Source: Hypsibius dujardini
Taxonomy: Eukaryota; Tardigrada; Eutardigrada; Parachela; Hypsibiidae
Reading direction: 5' to 3'
Length of the DNA: 64,000 nucleotides
Assembly: GCA_001579985.1 (NCBI GenBank)
Contig: LRSR01002934.1
Coordinates: 1 to 64,000, forward strand
Shown: positions 12,082-23,214 of the stretch, piece after piece
Layout: every line of letters starts with the position of its first letter
Position numbering within the stretch: position 1 is the first letter of the stretch
Notes under the pieces: model-generated
What the model was told of the DNA's origin: nothing
What the model saw: the letters and a program-made list of their open reading frames with translations, nothing else
Database searches by the model: none
Translations under genes and position numbers: made by a program

Positions 12082-12562
12082 GGCAGCCCACTCCATGAGA
12101 AAGTCGGAAGCAGGTTTATGCTCCCAAGCATATGCTTCACATCCCGTGTGTTCATTCTACACGTTCACCAAAGAAGGCGGTGCCAGTAGTCAATACATCT
12201 GTACGTTGTTGGATGCCACCATCGACGATGTTATTCACCAACCCAAGACCAACGTGTGCGGCTTAGATGATCCGCCTTTGCTGGCTGAAAACGCGCCTGT
12301 CTGGAACGGTAACAACTGGGCCGTGGGTTGTATGTTTGAACGAGGCCCGTTTGATGTTACCGACAAAGCCACTCCAACTCGCCGCACATGCTCCGTCTAC
12401 TGTTCGTTAAACCAGACGTGCCAGGCGTACCACTGGTTTGCCCCTTCCTTCTGTGCCTTCTTTTTCGAGCCCAGTCTCAACAAAGAAGAGGCCTTTGTTA
12501 CGCCTGCGCGTAATTGTGGTTGTATGTGTAGCGGTTGGTGGAATAGCACTCATCGGATGTGA
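12082..12562 (+). CDS. Terminal exon of a secreted Cys-rich, PAN/apple-like protein
   Basis: An open frame of 160 codons starts just after a good acceptor (ATTCTTACAG at 12081) in phase 0 and ends in TGA at 12560-12562. It contains at least 13 cysteines in two related blocks, one around GLCSQAYASHPVCSFYTF and one around WAVGCMFERGPFDV then CSVYCSLNQTCQAYHWF. The C-x3-C-x4-C pattern followed by an aromatic strand and another Cys is what PAN/apple domains look like, so an extracellular binding role is plausible. It ends CGCMCSGWWNSTHRM. Upstream exons, including a signal peptide, were not firmly placed; 10988-11086 is a weak candidate. Coding potential is strong; the domain name is tentative. 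Confidence 0.7.
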
Positions 12563-12959
12563 ACAGGGACTCCAGAAAAGATGGGAAAACTAAGAACTTG
12601 CATACTGATACTGTACTGTTACTACACTGTACTATATCTAAACGGTTCCCCTTGCCTAACTATACTGTGTTATAAAACTTAGCAGCAGCGACCTTATATA
12701 ACACGAGAAAGCGAAGTATAGATGTAGTACATGCAAATAGGAAGAGAACCAGACTGACCAGTGGCGGTTCAGCCACAAACAACCAATAAGAACAAGGGAA
12801 CATCCACACATAAGAGTACGAAATAGTTAACTAGACTAAAATAGGGCGTATTTTGACCATAGCAGTCGTATTGTAGATGATACTGCGCCGGTGGCGCGGA
12901 AGAGCATCTCCACTTCCGGTAGTCAGTGCAGGCTGTTTAGAGAGCGATGCCTGAGTGAA

Positions 12960-13216
12960 GGCACATGTGTGTGTGCAACGTCAGTGCCCGCGACACCTTG
13001 ATGCTGAGTGAGGAAGAACATCCCATCGGCACTGTGATGTGTGGGCTGGCAGAGCCCTTGGATATAACGCCATTCCACGGATACAAAGTTTCTTTGGGTC
13101 CGTGCCCAGAACCCAAGCGCGAGGATGCAGTAGCCATCGGATGTCAGCCTGGGAATGCAGGAGAGGCGCTGTGTAAAAGAGCGAGACTTGGGCCGAAATG
13201 TTGCAGTTACGGCTCG
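12960..13216 (+). CDS. Probable internal exon of an unidentified Cys-rich protein
   Basis: A GC-richer open frame running into a clean GTAAGT donor at 13217 (phase 1). Residues include VMCGLAEPLDITPFHGYK, PCPEPKREDAVAIGC and RARLGPKCCSYGST, with 8 or more Cys. Codon use resembles the exon 400 bp upstream, and both share a C-G-L-x-[DE]-P motif, so it may be a diverged relative or part of the next gene. The in-frame TGA just upstream means the acceptor lies close to 12957-12960. Downstream exons were not found. Confidence 0.5.
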
Positions 13217-14716
13217 ACGAGTAAGTTAACGACCGTACTGTTTTTTTACGAGGATCACTTGAAATGAGAAGGAATCGGCATCGGACAATTGCATAACTAA
13301 AAGCGTCTTCTATTGTTTTTAAACTGTCAAATTACTATTGGTAAGTGAGGTGTCAGAACTTTTTGTCAAGCATCCTTTCGGGCTCAAAAATATTGTTTCC
13401 CAGTCTGACATGAGATTATATTCCGTTTGGGAACGCCGAACGCAGTGAATGTGTGTACTGCGTACTTGCGTCTACTTCTGAGTACGTGTTTAATACTTTT
13501 GACGGTATTTTTTTTGATAACGAAGACGAGCCATGAACGGATGAAATGTGAACGACATATTGACAACAATTGTTTTCTTCCAGATTTCTATTCTTATTGA
13601 CAACCGACTCTGTTATTTATCCACATTGGACGCCCCACAGCAGCATATTCTCTTTGAATGGAACGCTTCACCATTACCAACACCTGTCTCATTGAAAGCA
13701 TCATTCGTCGGATAGTGCACATGCAGTAAAGATGAATCGGAGTTGACTTCGTTGCTTTTGCAGTAATTGCTCACTTTCACTTTCACTGGTCTGTGGGGTT
13801 TCCCTGAAGGAAACATTGACCGCGTGAATCAAATGTTACTTGTTGGCTTGTGAAATGACAGTCAACATCAACTCCGCACGCTCTTGTTCGAGTTCTTCCA
13901 AAATACAATTCACACATGATTCGATTTTCTTTATTCTATAAGATTATCCACCTTGTGTACGAGATAAACGTCCAAACTCGTTATTTGTCAATTTCGGTCT
14001 CAAAACGGGGAATTCAGATTTCAAACGGCTCACTAAATTCTGGAAGTTTGCTTCTTCCCGAATTCAATTCGAAAACGAATGACAAATACGAAATACTATT
14101 GAAAGTCAAGGGGTGGAGCTGTTTGTTCTTTTTCGCGGAGAAAACTACCCGAGTAGAAGACACGCATGCCCTTCCAGGTAACGTTCCTTCGCTCCGCCCC
14201 CTTGTTTCGAATAATATTTTTTTCGATTATATTATTTAGGGATGAAAAGTGAATTAATTTAAGCCATTTCCTTAAATCTGCAATCCCCTGATTCGCAACC
14301 GAAATCGACAAATATAGATTCAGAAAAAATGTTTCGTAATAGTAAGTCTGAAACAAAGAAAAAGTCATTAAGTCACTTTCCGATTTAATTGAAGCCCCTG
14401 TCAAGCATTAAAAGAGGCGCACAGGATCATAATATCGAAAAATCGAAAGTTGCTACTCGGGAGAATCGGAATAAAAAAAAATGCAAATGAAAATAAAAGA
14501 TTTTGATATGTCGCCCTCGTATACGACTTGCGTAGGAATCGAAAATCTACGCAAGTTGTACAGCGCAAACCAACATACAGCTGTGTTTGCAACAGCTTCC
14601 GGCTGTAAGTCGGACCACCCTCTTTTGGTGTGAACATAGACCACCCTATTGTATTAGTGAATTTCCACAAACCATGAGCGGCAAAATTGATTGCTTGATT
14701 TTTCCAACGGATCAAT
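13217..14716. other. No supported gene
   Basis: Several frames of 60-107 codons exist on both strands (for example 13916-14239 plus and 14096-14404 minus) but overlap each other, lack domains and show no splice-flanked exon pattern. If the exon ending at 13216 belongs to a longer gene, its next exon should be here or beyond. Confidence 0.4.
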
Positions 14717-14988
14717 TGAGTATTCTTTCTATTGATCGATTGATTGAGTACGGTACCTCCTCAACCTGTTACTCCACGGAAAGTCAGGGCTCCTTCAGAG
14801 GAATGCCGTTGTGGTCGTGCCGGTCCATCACTTTTTGGGACCGATTCTCACCGTAGCCGAAATATCCGCCGATTTCTCGATAGATCTTTTCTCCACCGTG
14901 CATAAAAAAAATTGCCCTGACTTTCCGTGGAGTAGCAGGTTGAGGAGGTGCCGTTTTCAGTCAATCGATCAATAGAAATAATATTCAT
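14717..14988. mobile_element. MITE 2, about 270 bp
   Basis: Inverted arms of about 75 bp. The left arm carries TTTCTATTGATCGATTGA then ACCTCCTCAACCTG and CTCCACGGAAAGTCAGGGC; the right arm (14912-14988) is its reverse complement with few mismatches. About 120 bp of interior has no coding frame. The ends are approximate and no target duplication was resolved. Confidence 0.75.
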
Positions 14989-16014
14989 TTAAGCCGTTGG
15001 ACATTTGCTAGGACGGAACAGAATACAAATTATGTGTCTAGTTTTATCCGATTGCTGCACACGCAAACATGCATGGGATTGCAGTCAGTTAGACGGCAAA
15101 AATGGACATTCAACTAAAGACATTCCATCATCTTGGAAGTTTTTTTTTTGCGAATGCGGAATTAGGGAAGGCAAAACTAAATTAAACTAGAAAGACTAAA
15201 TCAAAACTAAAGTAACACTTTTAACAGCTGATGAGCGCTTTATAATCTTCAAGCTTCAGCTATGGCAGTTTTCTTTTCTCATTAAACTAAACTAGAAGTT
15301 TCAGTCACAAGCAATATAAGTTGAAGAAAAAAAAAAACTAACTGAAACTAGTCAGCTAAAAGTGGACTTAAAATCTTTAGCAACTTGAACTACCTAAACC
15401 GATTCCCTTGTTTGCTAGCTGCCTGAATGAATTCATTAACTGACGAATTTTAACTTTTGCCATCCCTATGCAGAATAGAGAAAAATAATACTACATCGTG
15501 AAAGACGTAACAAGAATAGCAGAATGTTTTTTTCCCGTGAGCAGAAAATTGACTCATGAAAATTTTGCGGTCATTATTAGACGTTTTCAGCTACATTATT
15601 GTGAAAATGTTGTTGTATTTACGTTCAGATATTCCAGTTTTATTTTTTTACTCGTTTCTTAGGGTTCTTAAAGTTCAGGTTTCCAACCAGTGAAATATCT
15701 ATAATAGTCTCAAACATAACGATGCTAACCGTTACCCCCAATCGCAAAGTTTTCTTTTCACTTTTCGCGACACGGTTTTTATCCCTTGCAATTGTCAGTG
15801 CAGCGCGTTGATCGCGAACTGGTTGTTCAAGTTCTACCTGTAAGGCGTACGCCAAATTATAAAATTGGTTTGCGCGCAGCGGATCAGGGAAAACAAGTTT
15901 TTGATTTCAGCTAAGCTACGCACACTTCCTGGCACTTATAAATCGAAGGACGCTGTTTAAATTTATAGTAGTTTAGTTTTCTAACTTCTTTTCCAACCTT
16001 GGGCCGCTGCAAAA
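14989..16014. other. Upstream region of the inactive astacin gene
   Basis: No gene supported. A minus-strand 71-codon frame (15640-15855) ends in a lysine-rich tail and contains a hydrophobic stretch, but shows no family match. The promoter of the astacin starting at 16015 should be near the right end; no clear TATA motif was assigned. Confidence 0.35.
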
Positions 16015-19000
16015 ATGCTCTGCATTGCACTCCTTGCACTAGTCGGCCTAACAGCAGCAGTTCCGGCGTTCAAGCATTCTCATGGTACGAGGCTTGGATC
16101 TTCTGCCGTAGATGCTTTCAAAACTAATGATACGGTAAGAAGAAAATCACCCATCACTCCCATGAAAATTTATGCGGAAAGCGGTGGAAGTCATAGAGCT
16201 ACATTTTTGTAGAAACTACATGGTGTAATTTTACTTGTGGACGTGTCCTCAACCAACGTTTAGAGTGGTCAGTTAAAATAAACCCAGCGCTTCGAATATA
16301 ATCCAAAATTTTCGCTGGGTCGCCAGATGCATTGACAACGCGTGATCCATTTCCTATCCTAATATATATCTTTGTATTACCCTTTGTCGAGTTTGAAAAC
16401 TTTTTGTCTTTCTCTATATTAAAAATATCACGTGACGTCATGAAATCTAGTCGTTTCTTTGGAACTCTCATTTGAAAACGATGAATGGCGAATGTCTTTA
16501 AATTATTTCGTTACGCACTTTTCCGATAAGTCGTTGGAATCGCCGTCATCAAAATCCAGCGTCTCAAGTTAGCAAGTCGCATAACAAAGGCAAAAAAGAA
16601 AAGCCGCTGATGAAAAGTATTTTGTGATGAAAAAAACCTGGGTGGCTGATTTTCTCCAGCTTCCTCAGACTAGACCTGCCAGGAGCAAACACGGAATTTT
16701 GATGGCTGCGATATTTTTCCCCTGTCGGGATGCTGCAAAAAGATTTTATTTCGGCGATATCCAGCAGTCGAAGTTTTTAGATGTATGGCCGAGAGGTACC
16801 ACTCCAGCGGATGACTTCGTTTAATTTCCATCAAAAACTGAAATACAAAAAAATTGCAAACTCATCAAAGAGTCATTAAAACATATATCGCTGCTACAGC
16901 GGCTCTCTGCCCGGCGAAAATTTTGGACGATTTGAAAGCGCCAAGTCGCCTAAACCATCTAATTTGACACTCATCAAGTAGCGCGATAGTGAATCAAATA
17001 GTCAGTCCATGGTGTTTAATTGTTGTCCAGACAGCGGGTTTGTAAATACCGGTTTGATGAATCAGTAACGTGTTTTATTCCCATCCGAAAATCGAATCGG
17101 TTCATGTACAAGAATGGTTGCATGTTTTTCGGTAACTGTTTTCCGAGTCTGTCCTGTTGATAGGTCACATAACGACCATAATGTTGCCAACCTAAAAGCG
17201 TGGTAGACGTCATCATTTTAACCGTCAGTCAACTATAGTTATCGACTTAAAAACAACGCTGAAATAGCGATCTCAACCAACTCAAAATAATGGGTAACAT
17301 TTCTGACGATTGAAAGTGGATAAATCGAGAAAATGGCGATTTTTGCAGCATCAGTGCGAACGAAATTTTTTTCATGGAGTAACGGAACAGCTGTCCTAAA
17401 AAAACCATATTTTTCTTTATAGCGACTAAATTGTTTTGCTTCGCTAAAGATGTCAGCATTATGCATTCGTTAGTCAAATCTGCTTCTGGGGCACTGTCAA
17501 GGAGTCGGTTGCGGATTTTAAAACGAGATCGATCTGAAATTTTTTCCACAGATACTAAATTGCGTATGCTGATTTCAGGAATTATTATCGTTCCGGCATG
17601 AGTCCTGCTTTGAGCGCTAAAAAATTCGGAATCGTGATAAGCCATTGACTACTGGTGGTCATAAAAAAAAAATCAAAATAACTCTTTAAATGCTCAAATC
17701 TAGAAATTAGATTTCGAACAAGGATGGCGTCCGAAATCGTTGAAATGAAATCTTCCAGGGAATTTAGCTTTTTCGCTGTGGTAGAAACTTCTTTATCGTG
17801 CGTCAAGTTCTGAAGTTCTGCAAAAAAATAAATTTTGGTCGTCCAGGAATGAGGTAGATTTCAAAATGAATTATCAAATGCATCCATGTAGATACAATTA
17901 ATTCAAGTCCCATAAAACTTAATGATTAGGAGAAAATCAAATATTTCAAATCTGCCTCATTTCTTTTCAAGGTTGATCAATCAACGAACTTTTAATTGCA
18001 ATGGGGCAGTTGTCAGAGACTTCCCAGCCTTCCGGATTTTGTGGCGCTCACACTAGGGCTCATGCGGGAACTATTCTATTTTCTAAAATTTACATTTCTT
18101 GTCTGGTATTTGTGTAAAACTTTTCAGATTGATTATACTTTAAAATCCTTGGCCCATTGTGAGTGGTTTCTGATGCCTTCTCCCTTGTATTACAGCAAAT
18201 TGGGAAACAGGGATTTCTGGACCGAAATCTCCTCTGAACAGGTGGCATTGTTCCCTACGTATTCTCAAAAACATTCCTGAGTATGTGGTTGCAGAATCTA
18301 ATTGAAATAAATGTTTCCATACTAAGAAGCACATCCACTAGTTTATAAGATACTTCAACAGATGAGGACATTAAGCGCATGTTGGTGCTGAAAGCCATGC
18401 AAGGGATCGAAAACGCTACATGCGTCCGTTTCGTGCAACGGACTAATGAACAAAACTATCTGCAGATCTTCGCTGATCCGTTCAGGTACGCTACACAGCA
18501 CATCATTTGTATCTCGTGTAGAATATCCAAATGTTGACAAGTGTCCTAACCATCAAGGTGCTATTCGAGTTACGGGAGACAAGTCAGCTCACCCAAGGGA
18601 CAAAGAATTGGCCTCAGCATCAGTAGTAAGTCTGCGTGACAACATGTACTTTTTCAGCTATAACAAATACAACGAGAATTTTAGCGCAATGTTAACACAA
18701 TTGATATATTTGCATTCAGACTGTTTCCCCAATGGCAGCATAGGAATCACCCAACATGAACTGATGTTTGCTCTAGGTTAGCACAGAACGGCCCTGCGTA
18801 ATTTGTGTCATGGTGCTGCTTGTATGGTGTTGATTTTCAGGGTTTCACAACGAAGAATCGAGGCTGGATCGAGACGAGTACGTAGACATCAACTGGACAA
18901 ATATCAAGGCTGGTATGTTATAGAAAGGGACGCTGAAAAATTGACGGCTGACACAAATCTAAACTAACTTTTTTCAGCTAATCGAGATCTGTTCCAAAAA

Positions 19001-19219
19001 CGTCCGAGCACAGCGTTTGGGGAGCCATATGATTTCGGGTCTATCCTGCATTATGGAATGTTTGACTTTGCCATTGACCCTACCGTATGGACCATCAAGC
19101 CGAAAGAAAAGTATGGAGACAGAAAGATCGGTCAACGAGAACAGCTAAGCGCAATCGACATAAACAAGATCAACAAAATGTACAACTGCGACGGATCTGC
19201 TCCAATCAAAGTGGCTTAG
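16015..19219 (+). CDS. Astacin-family protein with lost zinc ligands (probable pseudoenzyme)
   Basis: Peptidase family M12A. Exon 1 (16015-16134) is a signal peptide and propeptide start (MLCIALLALVGLTAAVPAFK). Exons 18362-18485, 18558-18625, 18720-18776, 18841-18912 and 18978-19219 (TAG) fit in phase and give KAMQGIENATCVRFV, CYSSYGRQV, CFPNGSIGITQHELMFALG, FHNEESRLDRDEYVDI, then FGEPYDFGSILHYGMFDF and IGQREQLSAIDINKINKMY. The canonical zinc site HExxHxxGxxH reads HELMFALGFHN here: the second and third His ligands are Phe and Asn. The Met-turn Met is Leu. Every frame and splice site is otherwise clean, so this looks like a maintained non-catalytic protein rather than debris. At least one exon (the WPxGxxPY segment) between 16135 and 18361 was not found; exon 1 ends in phase 0 and the next placed exon needs phase 1. 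Confidence 0.85.
17585..18075. repeat. Diverged foldback repeat inside the astacin gene
   Basis: Segments near 17846-17868 (AATGAGGTAGATTTCAAA) and 17942-17964 are inverted copies, as are 17590-17650 and 18025-18072 (TTCCGNNTTTTNNNGCGCTC and a following CTCATGC). The arms are unequal and eroded, so this is probably an old foldback element within the large first intron. No terminal duplication is visible. Confidence 0.4.
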
Positions 19220-20480
19220 TTTGCCTACTGATCTTCAACTACGCTTCTTTGAAATTTTGAGAGCAAGCGCGATACGTGATTATTGACGATTTTGGACCAA
19301 GGTATCATTTTACCGCAGACGCTCACTCGAGAGTTGAAAAAACGGGATAATGACATATCTTTACAGTTTTTCGAAAAAAGGAATAAATTGGATGCAAGTA
19401 TCCACTCTTGCTCTCTTCGAAGTCACTCAAAAATGTGAGAACTCAGTCTGGTATAAATGTATGTTTCTAACTTGTGTGTTTTCAGTAAAGTCATGCAGTT
19501 GCACTTCCAACAATAGAGCAATGGCAACCAACCCAAGCAGTTATCGATTGTTCTGATTCCGCTAATATATGTGGAACGATAAATTTTATACGCAAATTTA
19601 GTTTTGGAACGAACGTTGCATAAAACTTTTTAGGATTATTTAGAGTGTGTAAACATACTTTTCATGGTAACTTCAACAAAAACGACATCGTCAACAGTTC
19701 TTCAAAAAACAATTAAGAAAACTAGAGTGCGCATTAAAATCATATAATTTTCATCAAAAATTCGCTTGTGGCGCTCACTTTGCATGAAACTTAACTCGGT
19801 ATATTTAATTCTCTGGTCCCCAGGTGTTTTGGGTGCGTGCGGGCCCCGGGTTGAGCCAAATTAGGCTCACTTCGGGGAAATGACGTGGAAAATGCACTCT
19901 CGTAAAACGATGAATTTGGCACTTTCGGAAAAATCATTCCTCTTGATTTCAAAACGCGATTTCCAAACCATAACGTTTCGAATGCAATCTAATTGGGCAG
20001 TTTCCCTGGAGGCAAACGTCTCGGTTCAATGCAATAAATTACATCCTCTCAACGACTTGCGAAAACGCATTTTCGTTGAACCGCATTCTCAATTCGTAGC
20101 GATTTTGATATATTCTCTCGCTGTCTTATGCATTAAAGGAGGTCGTTTGATGAAGGATGCGAGCGTAAATTGTTTTTTTCCCGAGTGGAAAATAAACGCA
20201 ATTATTCAATCGGTTTTAGAGACTTCCCCTACAAATTTCGTACAACTAAACGGGAAAGTAGGAGACGGATAGACCAAACCATCGGCCAATCGCTTATGTA
20301 CACCAGAAGGTCCATCCAGAAATCAGAAATTCAAAACCCATCTTGTTGCCCTGACTCGGTCACTCCTCTCTTCGATTCCCCCACCGTCATCCTGCATCAC
20401 CATCCTTGCTATTCAGGGTATTATGCGCCCATCTGCATCCAATAACATCCTTCCGAAAAGAAAACGACCAAAGAAAAAAG
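19220..20480. other. Gap between astacin gene and LINE
   Basis: No supported host gene. A plus frame at 19880-20272 (130 codons) starts in a GC-rich patch (19825-19860) and could be upstream LINE sequence, but no gag-like zinc knuckle or other ORF1 motif is readable. A TTCGATT-rich stretch just before 20480 looks like unstructured flank. Confidence 0.35.
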
Positions 20481-22640
20481 AGGGACACGTTATCGGTGAT
20501 GTTCTACCACATCAACAACCAGGGCCTCTCGGCGGAAAAGTTTGCCATTGTCATGGTGTTCCTCCTCACTAACGGTAACTCCGCTAAGTTCTTCGCTATT
20601 TCGCTAAATCCACTGACCCTTCTGAAATCCATCAGATCGATGACTATGCTTTATTCAGGCAGGGTAGGTTGCTCGGTCGTTATGGGTTAAGCAAAAAGGT
20701 CGTGCTGCTGTATATTCCAAGTCACGTGATAACAAAAACACCACATAATTTCGATATTTTTAACGAGTTAGACTCTCTTTGGGTGGACTGCAGTTTTCAT
20801 AACCAAAAGATCTTAATTGGTGTGGTTGACAAGCCCGAACTAAACGCCAAGGTGACTGGAGAAATCTTTCCCCATATTAGCGAGTTGCTAGGAAAACAAC
20901 CCAGACACAATCATGTAGTCGCGGGAGATTTTAATTTCAACGTGCTGGCTACAGGGAATTCTTCCGGTCTGCAGAATTTTCAAAATTTGTGTTTGAAACA
21001 CAAATTGACTGATGTCGTCCTCGGTCCCACTCGCGTGACTCCACACTGTGGCACCAAAATTGATGCTATTTTGTGCTTTCCATCCTCCCACTATTCAGTC
21101 ATGACAGCAGATCCAGCTTGCATACCATCAGATCACAGCCTTTTCAGCATCGAAGCAGCACACAGGTGCATAACACCGAAACACCGCATTATATCTGCCC
21201 GACAATGGTGAAATAGTCAGTATTCTCGAATCGCGGCTACATTCCATCCGTACACTGACAGCCACGTACACGCCATCCATTCAACAAATTGATGTCAACT
21301 CGGAAACGTCTAGTTTTATCAAGAGAATTACAGAAATTGTGGAGGAACAGTTTCCTGTACGCGCAATGTGCGTGCGTACAATTGAGCATCTATAGATAAA
21401 ATGTGCTATCAGAAACACAATCAAACAACGAGACTAAAAAAATGGCTAAAACCAAGGGGGGAGCCCTGATTATTGTTTAGACTGTCAGGCAGAGTTTAAA
21501 AGTTTAAAAAAGTGGCGGGTCGGGCGTTGCATGACGCCAAAAGGACTTTCTCTTAGAACAAACAAACAAACATACGCAAAACTGTTGTAGAGATTACTGA
21601 ATGGGTTGTTGGGGCGAAGGAACCATGTGTCACCACCTTCCACTGTATACGCGAACATCCTCAACTAGTTTTACGTTGAGATGGGACAATATGGCACAAT
21701 CCACCCACCAGCCCAAGTTCATCCCCCAACCTACAGAACACGCATTCCATCTGAGCACAGTTCAAGTCAACGAAGTTCACCAACTTCTCTCTGAACTGGC
21801 TAGTAACAACAAAGCCACTGTTCCTGATGGAATTCCTTGTCGAATTTTGGGGAATCATCATTTCACTGATTTTGGAACTGTTCACGCACCTAGTCAATCA
21901 GTGCATCAAACCTCAACTCAATTTTGCGTGGGTGATTCTGCTAATGCAGACTGTCTCGATAAATTCTATTACAGCTGCTGGATCTTTTTTGGAGGCATTT
22001 GCTGCTTGTAAAATGCACCAAACGATGGTGACTTCTTACCCTAACGTTTGTATTTTTTTGTTTCAAAAATTCATCAATAGAATCGGATTTAGTCGATGAT
22101 CTGGTGGAACGTTCAGTGAATAACAAAATTTACTACTACATACTGATCAGGACAGGCATCGTTGCCGGATGATTATCTCAGCAATCACCAATCAACTATT
22201 AAATCGGCTACTCTAGTTTTCTATCACAGTTACCTTCAATGAAGAAGAAATATAAAGTAAAATTATTTTTAATGATCTCGCACACGTTTTTTGGCTGACT
22301 ATAGTCTGTTTGTAAGGTTTTTAAAACACAGTACCAAAAAGTGTGGAATTTAGCCGTTCAAACCATTTACATTTGTACAATAAACGGTTTTTCTAATAAC
22401 AACAATCTGAATCTGAAAGGTTCAAATGCCGTTATTTGTCCACATTGTTCGTCAACAAAAAGCGTCTACGTTAACTTGCCCTAATAACCGACACCGACAC
22501 TGTACTCATGCAATTTCTGTTTACCCATAATTTTGTGTTCCGATCCTGGAGCTCCTATTGTTTGTCGTGAACGTATATTGTACATAGACTAAATGAATTT
22601 ATAAATGATATTACAACAATAACTTAACTTAACTTGTACG
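20480..22640 (+). mobile_element. Broken non-LTR retrotransposon (LINE, CR1/Jockey-like)
   Basis: The endonuclease domain is readable at 20669-21211: VAGDFNFNV, TRVTPHCGTKIDAI and IPSDHSLFSIEA are the conserved D-x-N, T-x-x-D and S-D-H motifs of the APE-like endonuclease. Just upstream (about 20500-20660) a shifted frame has NNQGLSAEKFAIV, typical of its start. From about 21760 a reverse-transcriptase start appears (QLLSELASNNKATVPDGIPC), then the frame breaks again and the finger/palm core is not readable. A tail of TAAATGAATTTATAAATGA followed by TAACTTAACTTAACTT near 22590-22640 may be the 3' end. Several frameshifts and stops make it dead. A CR1/L2 or Jockey assignment needs a search. Confidence 0.75.
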
Positions 22641-22881
22641 TGGTACCAGCTGATATATGTATCTCGCCGACAGCGTTGCAAATGTACATAAAAACAAAAA
22701 CAGTTTTGTCTGTTATGTAATTTTTATTTAGGATCTGCTAGCCGCAGCTTTGTGACCACCCGCTCATAAAATTATGTAGGACTAAAACTCAACCCCAAGG
22801 TATGGTCTGAGCACGAAGGCGTCCCTGGTGTAAACCATGGGCCATTTTCGGCAAAGGCCAGATGGATTTAGGAATGGTGTT

Positions 22882-23214
22882 TCAGTTTTGGATGAATCCT
22901 GTCGAAATGCCATGTTTCGGCACGCAAGAACTGCAGTCAATTGATGCTTGCCGTCTGCTACGTCCTTGACACATTTGACACCCAACTGAAAAGAAAGACA
23001 AGGACTATTTTGGAAACTAAAAATGCAAGACATCAATCAACACGGAATATAAATAATTCAACTCACGTTTCACGCCTATGCTCGTCGTGAATACTGAGCC
23101 ACTTCGTTTTCCCGGCGACCAGTTTCTCGAGTACTGATAACTTTGTGCCCTGGACTTAGAGATGGATATCGCACCAATCAAGAGACAGAGCACGACAAGA
23201 AGAACCTTGGACAT
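22882..23214 (-). CDS. Crz: Corazonin-like neuropeptide precursor
   Basis: Two exons, 23067-23214 and 22882-22985, joined in phase 1, encode about 83 residues. Residues 1-23 are a signal peptide (MSKVLLVVLCLLIGAISI then SKSRA). The predicted hormone follows directly: QSYQYSRNWSP, then Gly as amide donor and a Lys-Arg cleavage site. Arthropod corazonin is QTFQYSRGWTN-GKR: same length, with Gln1, Gln4, Tyr5, Ser6, Arg7 and Trp9 identical. AKH and ACP peptides are 8-10 residues and fit worse. The mature peptide would be pyroglutamyl and C-terminally amidated, acting on a GnRH/AKH/corazonin-family GPCR. The C-terminal part holds four Cys as two pairs (CQMC and CSSC) before FIQN-stop. An acceptor-like TTATTTGCAG sits one base before the ATG. 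Confidence 0.88.

Noticed and set aside
16199-16471. Minus-strand frame with YIRIGNGSRVVNASGDP then ILDYIRSAGF, resembling a PUB domain
   Set aside because: Only about 40 residues match loosely, there is no splice context, and it lies inside the intron of the astacin gene on the other strand. Could be a captured fragment; not enough to call.
16624-16824. Plus-strand frame ending KFLDVWPRGTTPADDF, considered as mariner transposase or as the missing astacin WPxG exon
   Set aside because: The mariner-like match covers one short motif with wrong spacing, and the reading phase does not fit the neighbouring astacin exons.
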